A stretch of 61,002 nt of DNA, from assembly GCA_018883125.1 (NCBI GenBank), contig VEQR01000007.1:1-61002 (forward strand), in the 5' to 3' direction. The notes beneath the pieces are model-generated. The model did no database searches, was not told the origin of the DNA, and saw only the letters and a program-made list of their open reading frames with translations. Shown piece after piece: positions 47,021-55,208 of this stretch. The DNA is from Candidatus Kapaibacterium sp. Its GTDB lineage: Bacteria; Bacteroidota; Ignavibacteria; Kapaibacteriales; Kapaibacteriaceae. The position numbers and the translations under genes were made by a program. Positions within the stretch are counted from its first letter, which is position 1, and the number at the start of each line of letters is the position of its first letter.

Positions 47021-47604
47021 GTGATAGACCCCAGCTGATGCATGCGCTCGTCCATCCGTCGGATCTCAGCCGATGTTTCATCTTCGGATAGATTTGATGG
47101 AACATGTATCGGTTCTGACAGATGCATGGTGATCCGCGCAAAGGGAAGGGGCACCTGGAAGCGATCCCATGACCGGGAGAACGTGATGACCGGTGTTGCG
47201 CGAATGCGGACATGGACGATCGGCACACCCGACCGTTGAGCGGTGATCACTGCGCCAGGCTTTGCAACGTGGGCCGGACCCCGTGGACCATCGGGAGTGA
47301 TGAGGATGATGTTCTGCGGTGCCAAAGCAACGAGCTGCTCAAGGGCCTGCTTGCCCCCTCGCGACGACGAACCCTCTACGATGGTGTGACCCCAGTCCCG
47401 CAATAGCTGTTGCAGAACCTTCCCGTCGTTGCTAGGACTTACCAGCACAATCGAATGCAGCGGACCGAATGTTGCCAGCACCGGTAGCATCTCGCCATGC
47501 CAGAAGGCAATGATGCAGGGTCCACTCGGCATGCTTCCCTCGATGTGCATTCGCCACGAGCGAGCAAGAAGGCGCACAAGTGCTGAAAATGCACCGGCCT
47601 TCAT
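47014..47604 (-). CDS. DUF374 lysophospholipid acyltransferase-family protein
   Basis: A 196-aa membrane-associated acyltransferase-like protein. DUF374 landmarks: IIAFWHGEMLPVL (catalytic His region), VSPSNDGKVLQQLLRDWG, GSSSRGGKQALEQLV and ITPDGPRGPAHVAKPGAV. The start at 47604 gives a 4-bp ATGA overlap with lpxB and sits behind a strong GGAGGAGG site; an upstream ATG at 47634 is less likely. Lying between lpxB and lpxK, it probably acylates a lipid A precursor or related glycolipid (inference). Confidence 0.85.
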   Translation of the reverse strand: MKAGAFSALVRLLARSWRMHIEGSMPSGPCIIAFWHGEMLPVLATFGPLHSIVLVSPSNDGKVLQQLLRDWGHTIVEGSSSRGGKQALEQLVALAPQNIILITPDGPRGPAHVAKPGAVITAQRSGVPIVHVRIRATPVITFSRSWDRFQVPLPFARITMHLSEPIHVPSNLSEDETSAEIRRMDERMHQLGSITC

Positions 47605-48719
47605 CGGTTCCTCCTCCGTGTAAGTGTTTCGCAAACGATCTCGGCCGCACGCTTGCTGGCGCCTGATGAAGAGAGGAGCTGGCGCACCGTGTTCATTGAG
47701 TCGATCAACTCATCTCGACGACGTGTATTGCTCGACAGATCGACGATCTCGCGTGCAAGATTTGCCGGTGTTGCATCCTGCTGTATGTAGTCGTGCACCA
47801 CATTGCGCTGAAGCAGAAGGTTCATGAGCGTGATCGACGAAACGTCGATGAGATGCTTGCTGAGATGATAGCTCACTGTTGACGTCCGGTAAAACGTGCC
47901 GTAGGGAAGACCGCGGAGTGTGGCCTCAAGGGTTGATGTACCGGCTTTGATCATTCCGGCCCAGGCCGCATTCATCGCGCTGCTGCTATCGTCAACGATG
48001 CTCGCGCCCGCGTCGGCCAGTGGTTGTAGCTGACGTGTGGCCAAGCCCGGTGCTCGGGGAACCGTGAAGGCCAGGTCCCCGTGTGATCGGCGAAGCTCGT
48101 CGATCGTCCGGACAAGAAGCGGAACATGTCGCGAGAGTTCCTGCGTGCGTGAGCCCGGCATCAGCACAATAGGCGCATCCGGCTTGCGCACCGATGGCGG
48201 TGGCAGAATCTCCATGAGAGGGTGTCCGACGTACTCGGTGGCAATGCCGTACCGGGAGAAGAACTCAACCTCGAACGGGAAGACCACGAGCAGCTGATCA
48301 ATTGATGCGGCGAGTGTTGAGGCACGGCGCTTGCCCCATGCCCAGAGCTGAGGTGCGATATACCAGATCACCGGAAGGCGTGGTGATCGCACCTTGGCGG
48401 CCAGTCGCAGATTGAACCCCGGATAGTCCACAGGGATAAAGGCAAGGGGCTTTGTCCTGACGATATGGCTGCGGCACGTTTCCAGCAGGTTTGTGAAGTA
48501 GCGGTACCGCTTTGCAACCTCCACAAATCCCGATACAGCAAGGTCCCGCATGGACGCCAAGGAATGCAGTCCTTCCATCTCCATGGCGGGTCCGCCAAAG
48601 CCTTCAAACACCACATCCGGCAGTAGCAGACGCAGTTCCCGCATGAAACGCGCGGCATGCGCGTCACCCGAGGGTTCGCCGGCCGTGATGAAGATGCGTG
48701 GAGGAGTCGAGGCTGACAT
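47601..48719 (-). CDS. lpxB: Lipid-A-disaccharide synthase
   Basis: GT19 glycosyltransferase that joins UDP-diacylglucosamine and lipid X. Landmarks: FITAGEPSGDAHAARFMREL, FEGFGGPAMEMEGL, VDYPGFNLRLA, IWYIAPQLWAWGKRR, EYVGHPLMEILPPP, LMPGSRTQEL, IKAGTSTLEATLRGLP and QRNVVHDYIQQDATP. Length (372 aa) is normal. It begins the lpxB-DUF374-lpxK-C26 string, divergent from a T9SS cargo gene. Confidence 0.95.
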   Translation of the reverse strand: MSASTPPRIFITAGEPSGDAHAARFMRELRLLLPDVVFEGFGGPAMEMEGLHSLASMRDLAVSGFVEVAKRYRYFTNLLETCRSHIVRTKPLAFIPVDYPGFNLRLAAKVRSPRLPVIWYIAPQLWAWGKRRASTLAASIDQLLVVFPFEVEFFSRYGIATEYVGHPLMEILPPPSVRKPDAPIVLMPGSRTQELSRHVPLLVRTIDELRRSHGDLAFTVPRAPGLATRQLQPLADAGASIVDDSSSAMNAAWAGMIKAGTSTLEATLRGLPYGTFYRTSTVSYHLSKHLIDVSSITLMNLLLQRNVVHDYIQQDATPANLAREIVDLSSNTRRRDELIDSMNTVRQLLSSSGASKRAAEIVCETLTRRRNR

Positions 48720-48754
48720 GGTGCGGAATCCAGCAGTTGGCGGTCAAAAATCGG

Positions 48755-48762
48755 TATATTTC
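48755..48762 (+). promoter_or_regulatory. -7-like element TATATTTC before small T9SS cargo gene
   Basis: TATATTTC (followed by G) matches 7 of 8 positions of TAnnTTTG. It lies 24 bp upstream of the ATG at 48787, with a TTGG 14 bp upstream as a possible -33 element. Confidence 0.4.
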
Positions 48763-48786
48763 GCGTTGTTCTTGGAGGTTTCTCTC

Positions 48787-49440
48787 ATGAAGTCCATCAT
48801 TCATGTATTCGTCTGTGTTCTGCTGGCAACAAGTCTTCGAGCCGGCGAGCAGTCTCGTCTTCTGCGCCTGTCCGGGGGCGAGCCAGCGGTTCTAGAGCCG
48901 TCCGCCCGCGTTCTGGTTGCCGAGGGTGGTGAGTTGCGTCTCGGTATCGAGAACATTGGCCAGCCCAAGTATTACGAATTCGCTTGGTACAAGGACGGCG
49001 TGCTCATTCCCGGTGCAACCTCATCGGAGCTCGTTGTGAAGGACGCTCAGGAGCTGGCAAGCGGAACCTATACGGCCATGTACAAAACGCCCTGCTATAC
49101 CCGTCAGACGTCGCCCGTGCGGGTGGTCGTTGAAGGTTCGGGACCAAGCATTACCTCCACGGCTGCAACTGCGGGGTATGCCCTTGATGAGATCCACCCC
49201 AACCCGGTAGCCGAAAAGGCCGTTATCCGCTTTTCGCTGCCAGCCCCCTGTAAGGTTCAACTCCGGATTGTTGACGTGGTGGGCAATGCTGTTGCAACGA
49301 TTGTGAACGCCGATCTGCCGGCGGGTACACACACGTCGGAGTTTGTCGTATCGGGCTCCGAGATCCCATCCACGCTGTATTACGTGGTTCTATCCACGCC
49401 GGGATTCAAGTCGTCGCGCCCGATGGTCGTGGTCAAGTAA
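48787..49440 (+). CDS. Secreted Ig-like protein with T9SS sorting tail
   Basis: A 217-aa protein. The signal peptide is MKSIIHVFVCVLLATSLRAG. An Ig-like region (YYEFAWYKDGVLIPGATSSE, with GTYTAMYKTPCYTR) is followed by a clear T9SS C-terminal domain (IHPNPVAEKAVIRFS; VQLRIVDVVGNAVATI; STLYYVVLST). The ATG at 48787 follows a GGAGG site; the longer upstream frame overlaps lpxB and is rejected. It probably ends up at the cell surface or outside, perhaps as an adhesin. Confidence 0.88.
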   Translation: MKSIIHVFVCVLLATSLRAGEQSRLLRLSGGEPAVLEPSARVLVAEGGELRLGIENIGQPKYYEFAWYKDGVLIPGATSSELVVKDAQELASGTYTAMYKTPCYTRQTSPVRVVVEGSGPSITSTAATAGYALDEIHPNPVAEKAVIRFSLPAPCKVQLRIVDVVGNAVATIVNADLPAGTHTSEFVVSGSEIPSTLYYVVLSTPGFKSSRPMVVVK

Positions 49441-49445
49441 CAACG

Positions 49446-50768
49446 TTACCACTGAACCGATCCGGTTGCTGTGTAGCCAAACGTGTTGGTGACGGTTACG
49501 CGAATGGTGTAGGGGGCTTGTTGGCCCATATCGAGTGAGTCGATCGGGATGATCGTGCGCGCATAGATGCCATCATCGCCGGCAAGCAGTGTTATTTCAT
49601 CGGCCTTGAGTGTTCGGCGTTCGACGGATTCGCCGGATACGTCAAGGGTGACCGTGCACAGATGCGGGATGTGATCCACAAAGTCAACAACAAGTACCGG
49701 AACCTTGCCGCGACGGGCAACATAGGCCCCCTGATAGACTGGCTTTTCGTCGAGTGCTACGCGCTGCACATCAGATGATGTTGACAGGTGACTTGTGTGC
49801 ACGCTTGGGAGTTCCACCACGCGGGCCGCGCGACGTCGGGACCTGTCTTTATCGAACCAGTCGATGTTCATGATGTTCTGGCTCTTTGCGCTCACGACGC
49901 CATCGCCGGTATCGAAGATATCGTCGATGGATCCGCCGATCACACTAAGCACCTTGCGGACGAGTTCCTGGGCCGCCCCCTTGCTGAGGGTATTGTTCAC
50001 AAGGTCCACCTTACCGATCACGCTCACGTATTCAACATCGAGCGGATGCGCCGAAGCGCCAAGTCGGCGTAGATACTCGCCGCCGTCCTCCGGACGTCGT
50101 AGGTCTCGGATAGCAGCGCTGGTGAATGGCACATCGTCCTGCGCAGAGCGTACGGCCGACAATGCCAGCTCGCAGGGCTTGCGGGTGAGGATGCCGCCGT
50201 TGCGGGCGCAGTCGTCCAGAGTTGTGGTAATGTTCCAGATCTTGGCCATCGCCGACCCCAGGTGCGGTGTGCCGATGGTGATGAGTCGTTTGACGTGATG
50301 ATCCGTAAAGCGCTTCACCAGGTAGGCGCGTGCTGCAAGGCCGCCCATGCTGTATCCCACAAGGATCACGCGGTTAGCCCCGGTTGTTCGTCGCACCTCG
50401 GTAATGCAGGCGTCAAGCTCATCGCGCCATGCATTGATGGAGTCGGACGAGTTGGAGAAAGCCACCGAGAAGAAATCTGCCTGACCCGAACCAGCGATAA
50501 CGCGGCGGACATTTCCCTTCCTATCGGCAGAGAGTTCGCCGCCATAGGTCAGCCCCAGATCCTTCCGAAAGTAGTCCGTTGCCGGACCATGCCACACGTC
50601 TGCCTTCTGACCGAGCCCGTGCAGCAGGATGATCGGATAGGGCACCTTCATCGATGCGCTTATACTCGGCTGCCGGTACTCCGGAAGTCGCGCAAGGCGC
50701 TCCGGCAGGGAAGTGCAGCCGGCGATAACGAATGCTAGTAGGGCAAGTAGCGGAAGGGGGCGTCTCAT
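49446..50768 (-). CDS. Lipoprotein alpha/beta hydrolase (PGAP1/lipase-like)
   Basis: A 440-aa lipid-anchored hydrolase. The lipobox is VIAGC. The fold is shown by IILLHGLGQKADVW and the nucleophile elbow VGYSMGGLAARAYLVK, then ITIGTPHLGSAMAK, as in triacylglycerol lipases and PGAP1-like esterases. A C-terminal region of about 100 residues looks like a beta-sandwich (VTLDVSGESVERRTL; TIRVTVTNTFG). The gene overlaps the upstream CNNM/CorC-type gene by 4 bp. The substrate is unknown. Confidence 0.87.
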   Translation of the reverse strand: MRRPLPLLALLAFVIAGCTSLPERLARLPEYRQPSISASMKVPYPIILLHGLGQKADVWHGPATDYFRKDLGLTYGGELSADRKGNVRRVIAGSGQADFFSVAFSNSSDSINAWRDELDACITEVRRTTGANRVILVGYSMGGLAARAYLVKRFTDHHVKRLITIGTPHLGSAMAKIWNITTTLDDCARNGGILTRKPCELALSAVRSAQDDVPFTSAAIRDLRRPEDGGEYLRRLGASAHPLDVEYVSVIGKVDLVNNTLSKGAAQELVRKVLSVIGGSIDDIFDTGDGVVSAKSQNIMNIDWFDKDRSRRRAARVVELPSVHTSHLSTSSDVQRVALDEKPVYQGAYVARRGKVPVLVVDFVDHIPHLCTVTLDVSGESVERRTLKADEITLLAGDDGIYARTIIPIDSLDMGQQAPYTIRVTVTNTFGYTATGSVQW

Positions 50769-52060
50769 GAATCAGCGCGTCGCGTTACGCGAACGCGTTC
50801 CACACGACGGGGCGAAGCGGCAAGGATTGTGCAGGAGTATCCATCGATAACAACGGTGTCTCCGGCAACAGGAATGCGTCCGGCACGCACGTTGATCAGT
50901 CCGCCCAGCGTCTCGTAATCATCGCTCTCCGGCAGTGGTTCCGGGAGGAACTCGTTTGCCTCGTCGATGCGAATCGCCGCATCCAGCTCGAATGATCCGG
51001 GCGACTGTTGGGCGTGCATCGGAGCCTCGTCATCATACTCGTCCTGGATGTTCCCGACGAGTTCTTCCATGATGTCTTCCAAGGTCAGAAGGCCGGCCGT
51101 ACCGCCAAACTCATCCAGGACCACCGCCATGTGCACCTTGTCCCGCTGCATGTCTCGCAACAGGCGTTTAAGCTTCACATCTTCCTGCACGAAGTACGGG
51201 GCATGCAGAATATCCTGCACGATCACCAGGTTGCGGTGGTGCATCAGCGTTAGCAGGTCCTTAGCGTAGATGATACCAATGATCGTATCGATCGATCCGC
51301 GGTAGACCGGCAAACGCGAATAGCCCTCGATCATAACGATGTCGAGCAGCTCATCAATCGGTGTATCCACGTCGATGGCCGTAATCTTCGAGCGTGGGAC
51401 CATTACCTGCGAAGCCGTCGTTTCGGTGAATTCGAAGACGTTGTCGATCAGTTCCTGTTCGGAGACCTCCAAAGCCCCCTGCTTGGAGGACTCGGCGATC
51501 AGATAGCGAAGCTCCTCGGGGGAGTGAACATCGTGCTCGCCGGCTTGCTCGATGCCAGTGATTCCCAACATGGCGTTCGACATCCAGTTCAGCGAGACGA
51601 CCACCGGTTTGAAGATGACGTAGAACGCCCGAAGCGGAAAGGCAACGGCCAGGGTGACGGCTTCGGAGCGGCGAATGGCGTAGGTCTTTGGTGCCTGTTC
51701 GCCCACCACGATGTGCAGTACTGTGATGATCGAGAACGCGATGATCACCGAGATGGTGTGCAGTACTTCGGGGGCAAGGGTGATATTCAGGGCAACTGCT
51801 GCCTGGGCAACGATGTTGGCTACCACACTTTCGCCGATCCAGCCGAGTCCGAGTGAGGCAAGTGTGATGCCGAGCTGCGAAGCGCTCAGATACGCATCAA
51901 GGTGCTCAAGGATGTGTCGAGCAACACCGGCAAACATGTTGCCTTCGCGGGCGCGCAGCTCGATCTGCGACATTCGTACCTTGACAATGGCAAATTCCGC
52001 TGCAACGAAGAAGCCGTTCAGCACCACAAAAAACATCGTCAGGGCAATATCACCAATCAT
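50765..52060 (-). CDS. CNNM/CorC-HlyC family membrane protein
   Basis: A 431-aa membrane protein related to magnesium or cobalt efflux systems. It has an N-terminal DUF21 domain with about four helices (MFFVVLNGFFVAAEFAIVKV; VIIAFSIITVLHIVVGEQAPK). A CBS pair follows near 200-320 (VMVPRSKITAIDVDTP; DEFGGTAGLLTLEDIMEELVGNI), and a C-terminal CorC/HlyC domain (YETLGGLINVRAGRIPVAGD). The old name haemolysin is not meaningful here. It precedes the lipase-like gene in the same transcript. Confidence 0.92.
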   Translation of the reverse strand: MIGDIALTMFFVVLNGFFVAAEFAIVKVRMSQIELRAREGNMFAGVARHILEHLDAYLSASQLGITLASLGLGWIGESVVANIVAQAAVALNITLAPEVLHTISVIIAFSIITVLHIVVGEQAPKTYAIRRSEAVTLAVAFPLRAFYVIFKPVVVSLNWMSNAMLGITGIEQAGEHDVHSPEELRYLIAESSKQGALEVSEQELIDNVFEFTETTASQVMVPRSKITAIDVDTPIDELLDIVMIEGYSRLPVYRGSIDTIIGIIYAKDLLTLMHHRNLVIVQDILHAPYFVQEDVKLKRLLRDMQRDKVHMAVVLDEFGGTAGLLTLEDIMEELVGNIQDEYDDEAPMHAQQSPGSFELDAAIRIDEANEFLPEPLPESDDYETLGGLINVRAGRIPVAGDTVVIDGYSCTILAASPRRVERVRVTRRADS

Positions 52061-52078
52061 GATCTACAATATACAGCG

Positions 52079-52780
52079 TCACTGCAGCGCCGTGAAGGTG
52101 CGAGACGTTATGCGGGAATCTAGATGATGGGAAAAGTACATGCCAATGAATGACTCAAGCTCAAGCTGCATCTGATCCGTGGCGGGTGCCCACTGACCGC
52201 GCAACGAACGAATCATAGCATCGTACGTTGCTCGAGCGAGTCGAATGCCATGTCCATGCTGTGTTGCGCCGCCATCTGACACGTCGATCGAAACACTCTG
52301 CCAATCGGGCGCACAGGGGTCCCTCCGAATGCCAAACCCCATTACTTCGGCAAGTCGCAGCCGCATGGCTACGCTGACGCTGTAGGCGCAATCCGGGTTC
52401 ACGCCGTCGGCCACATCAAGGGCTTTCCGCAGAAGCTCAAAGACATCCGGGTCGGCTTGTTCCTGATCCTGGGTGCGCATCACCAGTTCACACATCAACA
52501 GGCCGCATCGCAAGTGCTCATAGGAGCTCTGCAGCTGACGTCGAGTAGACAGGCTCTCGGCCTTGCTGACGGTGTGAAGTTCTCTGTTTTTTGCGTGGTA
52601 CACCTGGCATCGGACGTGGGTAAGGGGCTCCAATGCCGATCCCAGTGATGACGAAGCCGTTCGAGCCCCTTTGGCAACAAGGCCGAGCTTGCCGAGTTCC
52701 CGACTATATGCCGTCACGATTCGGGAACTGTCACCGAACCGTCGAGAATGCAGTACTATGGCCTCGGTACTTAGAATCAC
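52079..52780 (-). CDS. recO: DNA repair protein RecO
   Basis: Loads RecA with RecF and RecR at gaps. The family pattern begins ILSTEAIVLHSRRFGDSSRIVTAYSRE, then GLVAKGAR, LEPLTHVRCQVYHAKNRELHTVSKAE and a C-terminal helical part. I choose GTG at 52780, because the RecO core begins right there. A TTG at 52810 would add ten residues and would sit inside the tRNA promoter. The typical zinc cysteines are largely missing, with CAPDW and CAYS only. Confidence 0.88.
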   Translation of the reverse strand: MILSTEAIVLHSRRFGDSSRIVTAYSRELGKLGLVAKGARTASSSLGSALEPLTHVRCQVYHAKNRELHTVSKAESLSTRRQLQSSYEHLRCGLLMCELVMRTQDQEQADPDVFELLRKALDVADGVNPDCAYSVSVAMRLRLAEVMGFGIRRDPCAPDWQSVSIDVSDGGATQHGHGIRLARATYDAMIRSLRGQWAPATDQMQLELESFIGMYFSHHLDSRITSRTFTALQ

Positions 52781-52803
52781 CGATGAGAATTTACGACGCC
52801 AAC

Positions 52804-52833
52804 TTGTCAAAATCCTCGGTTGCCATATATTTG
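52804..52833 (+). promoter_or_regulatory. Promoter of tRNA-Asn (-33 TTG, -7 TATATTTG)
   Basis: TATATTTG at 52826-52833 is an exact TAnnTTTG, ending 8 bp before the mature tRNA. A TTG lies about 20 bp further upstream at 52804-52806. This fits the Bacteroidota primary sigma consensus and sets the expected start just before the tRNA. Confidence 0.7.
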
Positions 52834-52841
52834 CAGGCCAT

Positions 52842-52915
52842 TCCGCAGTAGCTCAGCTGGTTAGAGCATCTGACTGTTAATCAGAGGGTCCGGGGTTCAA
52901 GTCCCTGCTGCGGAG
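52842..52915 (+). tRNA. tRNA-Asn (GTT)
   Basis: A full cloverleaf can be drawn: acceptor TCCGCAG pairs with CTGCGGA, the D-arm is GCTCAGCTGGTTAGAGC, the anticodon loop CTGTTAA has anticodon GTT, and the T-loop GGTTCAAGTCC is normal. The discriminator base is G and CCA is not encoded. Accessory DNA begins downstream, so this tRNA is a possible integration landmark, although no repeated 3' end was seen. Confidence 0.97.
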
Positions 52916-52923
52916 CACAAATC

Positions 52924-52958
52924 ATCGCCGTCATTCGATTCGTTCGATTGACGGCGAT
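52924..52958 (+). terminator. Possible terminator hairpin after tRNA-Asn
   Basis: ATCGCCGTCA at 52924-52933 and TGACGGCGAT at 52949-52958 form a perfect 10-bp stem. Only a broken T-run (GTTCGTTTTGG) follows, so it may be a processing or termination hairpin. Confidence 0.5.
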
Positions 52959-53034
52959 GTTCGTTTTGGCACAACGAAGCGTCGGGGTGGGGCGTCGGAC
53001 TTCCAACGCCGCAGAGCAGAGAGCCGCACCCCCT

Positions 53035-53077
53035 AAAAAACCGAAACGGTCGGTGCGCCATGCGCTCCGACCGTTTC
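53035..53077 (-). terminator. Minus-strand intrinsic terminator downstream of the bracketed gene
   Basis: Six A at 53035-53040, then GAAACGGTCGG at 53043-53053 and CCGACCGTTTC at 53067-53077. Read on the minus strand this is an 11-bp stem followed by TTTTTT. It would stop transcripts from the gene at 53264-54832, lying about 190 bp past its stop and outside the inverted repeats. The rest of the 325-bp gap between the tRNA and the left repeat has no other visible feature. Confidence 0.8.
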
Positions 53078-53240
53078 CATTCAGCGTGCGTCGATGAGTA
53101 TTATGTCTCAGCGAACGTACCAACACTGTTATTTCACGTTGTAGCGTGTAGATCAGTGGTCCGTCGCACCAACGAACCATAGACCTGCTCGCCCTTACTT
53201 TCTACTGCAACTTACAGGTCTTATTCGTTCAAAAATCCCC

Positions 53241-53270
53241 TAACAATCGGAATTTTGAGACATTTACTTT
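53241..53270. repeat. Left 30-bp inverted repeat
   Basis: It begins TAACAATCGG, continues AATTTTGAGACA and ends TTTACTTT. It is the inverted partner of 54899-54928, with 28 of 30 positions identical by eye. It contains the TAA stop codon of the gene it brackets. Confidence 0.9.
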
Positions 53271-54832
53271 TGCGACTTTTTGAGTGCTTGTTTTGCCGTG
53301 CGTTGCTCGTAAAGTTCACGCAGGCGGCTCCCATAAACGTGTTCGAGAATCTCCTCGTACGGCGCCACTTCAAGCACAAAGTCAGGGGTGGTGGCGTTCA
53401 GGATTGCCATTTGGCGATCCACAGCCGCAGCTCGGTGCACTTGAGCAACGCTAACATGATCGACCTGCTCAAGGACCGCAATGATGCGCACAAATGCCGT
53501 CGTGCGCGGGCATGTGCGTATCTGCGCGTGAAGGTTCACCATTACCAGGAGCTTCTCAGCCACGTCCTTGGATGTTACGCTGCTTGGCGCCGTGTTGTTG
53601 CCGATATGGATGAGCAGTGCAATGAGGGCACCAAGTCGGAGACTGTGTTGTGATGCACGCCGCGAGCTGCTTTCATTGCGGAAAATGGCAATGCGCAGGA
53701 GTCGACGGTCGAACGCGCCCGGACCATTGCCCGAGAGTGATGTTGCAACGGAGGTGTAGAGAATCAGAATTCGGCGCACATTTTCCGGTGCATTCTTCAT
53801 GAGTGCGGAGTCCACGCGACGCAGATAGGTGAGCGCTTCGCGGTATCGACTCTGAGAAAGCAGTCCGCGCGTGAGCCACGCGATATACGTCGCATACTCG
53901 GCCGACGACTTTGCGCGTGGCGTTGCGAACTCGTCATCAAGGATCTGCTCGATAAGGGGCACGGTGCTTGCGTAGTCCTTTGCCACCATGTACGCCCGCA
54001 CATACATGCGTCGGCATGTGCGTTGGTAGAGTTTCGAGGTCCGATCCACTGCCATGGATGAACGTCGATAGACGTCGGCCCACTGAACAATGGTCGAAGC
54101 TTTGTCTTCGAACTGGCCGACCATGTACGCACAGAGCGCGGCGATCATTTGTGCCTGCGGCGCCATGCCCTTGAGGCCGTCATCGAGGAGTCCATCAAGT
54201 GCACGATTGATCTCCATTATCCGGGGGCGGCGCTTCGTCAAACCATAACGCCTGCGAACGATACTCAACAGTTCGGCATAGATCGAGATCCATTCCCAAC
54301 AATCGAGAAACTCATCAATTGCCTTTCGCGTAGCATCACGTGTGCGCAGCATCCGACTTGGTTTGTCGTACTGAGCCAAGTGAAGCGTTAACAACACTCC
54401 CGATGAAATGGCCATCGGCAGCATGTATGGGTCCCTGGCGGCGGAGATGACGGAAGCAAGACGTTCGCGTGCCCGATAGTCAGATGAGCCGATGTAGGCC
54501 GTGATCCCGGCCCCGTAAAGATGAAGAACGGACATCCACGGCAACTGCGAGATACCTTCGGCATCACTGGGTGGGGCCTCAATGGCAACCTTCTCCAGTT
54601 CCCGCTGGGTGCGCGTGATGATTCGCTGAATCTTCGCCCGCGGGACGTCTTCGGTGCCATAGAGCAGAGCAGGGAATTCGCTTTCGGACTTCTTTCCGCG
54701 GCGAACTTGGTCGGCAGCTAGGAGGCAATCACAGACTAATCGAGGAAAACGCTTCTTCATCTCAGCTGGATCTAGCAGATCCGGCTGGACGGAGAGTGCA
54801 AACTCTAACGCTTCCTGAAGTGCCCGCAACAA
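53264..54832 (-). CDS. Large helical protein of unknown function within inverted repeats
   Basis: A 522-aa protein that I do not recognise. It is rich in helices with TPR-like spacing (YATYIAWLTRGLLSQSRYREALTYLRRVDS) and Arg, and has no membrane segment, nuclease or DDE motif. The start is uncertain. TTG at 54832 is used because the frame is open there; ATG at 54760 is another choice. One frame over, TTG at 54900 reads LKVAQEAIIQLLRHPDRAEDCV, which would join LLRALQEALEF if one base were missing. The full gene may therefore be frameshifted. The stop codon lies in the left inverted repeat. Confidence 0.65.
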   Translation of the reverse strand: MLRALQEALEFALSVQPDLLDPAEMKKRFPRLVCDCLLAADQVRRGKKSESEFPALLYGTEDVPRAKIQRIITRTQRELEKVAIEAPPSDAEGISQLPWMSVLHLYGAGITAYIGSSDYRARERLASVISAARDPYMLPMAISSGVLLTLHLAQYDKPSRMLRTRDATRKAIDEFLDCWEWISIYAELLSIVRRRYGLTKRRPRIMEINRALDGLLDDGLKGMAPQAQMIAALCAYMVGQFEDKASTIVQWADVYRRSSMAVDRTSKLYQRTCRRMYVRAYMVAKDYASTVPLIEQILDDEFATPRAKSSAEYATYIAWLTRGLLSQSRYREALTYLRRVDSALMKNAPENVRRILILYTSVATSLSGNGPGAFDRRLLRIAIFRNESSSRRASQHSLRLGALIALLIHIGNNTAPSSVTSKDVAEKLLVMVNLHAQIRTCPRTTAFVRIIAVLEQVDHVSVAQVHRAAAVDRQMAILNATTPDFVLEVAPYEEILEHVYGSRLRELYEQRTAKQALKKSQK

Positions 54833-54898
54833 TTGACGCAGTCCTCCGCACGGTCCGGATGGCGTAGAAGCTGAATAATCGCCTCCTGAGCCACCTTC

Positions 54899-54928
54899 AA
54901 AGTAATTGTCTCAAAATACCGATTGTTA
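54899..54928. repeat. Right 30-bp inverted repeat
   Basis: On the minus strand it reads TAACAATCGG, TATTTTGAGACA, ATTACTTT. It differs from the left copy only at the eleventh base (T for A) and at the base after GAGACA (A for T). Confidence 0.9.
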
Positions 54929-55019
54929 TGGACTGGACAACACCAAATCTAACCGAACTTTGTTTTCAACAACAACAAACGATTTCCAAACGCAAACAAT
55001 TCTACGCACGGAGAACATC

Positions 55020-55208
55020 ATGGAACTGCTCATCGCTATCCTCACTTGGCTCGGACTCATGACATCGGGAACACAGTACACCGACGCAGACATTCAGCGC
55101 ATCGCTGCCGAGAATCGTGCTGTTGTCAACGCTCGGAAGGCTGATGTCCTCCAGGCCAACGGCGGAGTTCCGGACATCCTAACAGAAGAGATCATCCTCT
55201 ACAAGTAA
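55020..55208 (+). CDS. Small protein with N-terminal hydrophobic helix, unknown function
   Basis: A 62-aa protein starting MELLIAILTWLGLMTSGTQY, a hydrophobic segment that could be a signal anchor, followed by a charged helix (DADIQRIAAENRAVVNARKAD). The ATG at 55020 is preferred to an upstream in-frame start that would lie in the inverted repeat. It is near the lower size limit for confidence. No neighbour suggests a role. Confidence 0.45.
   Translation: MELLIAILTWLGLMTSGTQYTDADIQRIAAENRAVVNARKADVLQANGGVPDILTEEIILYK

Larger units (their letters stand above)
53241..54928. mobile_element. Putative 1.7-kb element: one gene bracketed by 30-bp inverted repeats
   Basis: Two 30-bp inverted repeats (28 of 30 identical) enclose 1,628 bp that is almost wholly one minus-strand reading frame. 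The repeats contain the gene's stop codon and, if the frame break near 54835 is bridged, a TTG start. No transposase motif is visible, so this may be a non-autonomous cassette or an invertible segment. If the outer T-A of each repeat is target sequence, the flanks read TA...TA, as left by IS630/mariner-type insertion; no longer target duplication is seen. Confidence 0.55.

Noticed and set aside
52842-52915. tRNA-Asn as an integration site of an island
   Set aside because: No direct repeat of the tRNA 3' end was seen downstream and no integrase gene is present in the window.
53241-54928. Ordinary insertion sequence
   Set aside because: The enclosed protein shows no DDE, HUH or serine/tyrosine recombinase signature, so I call it only a putative element.
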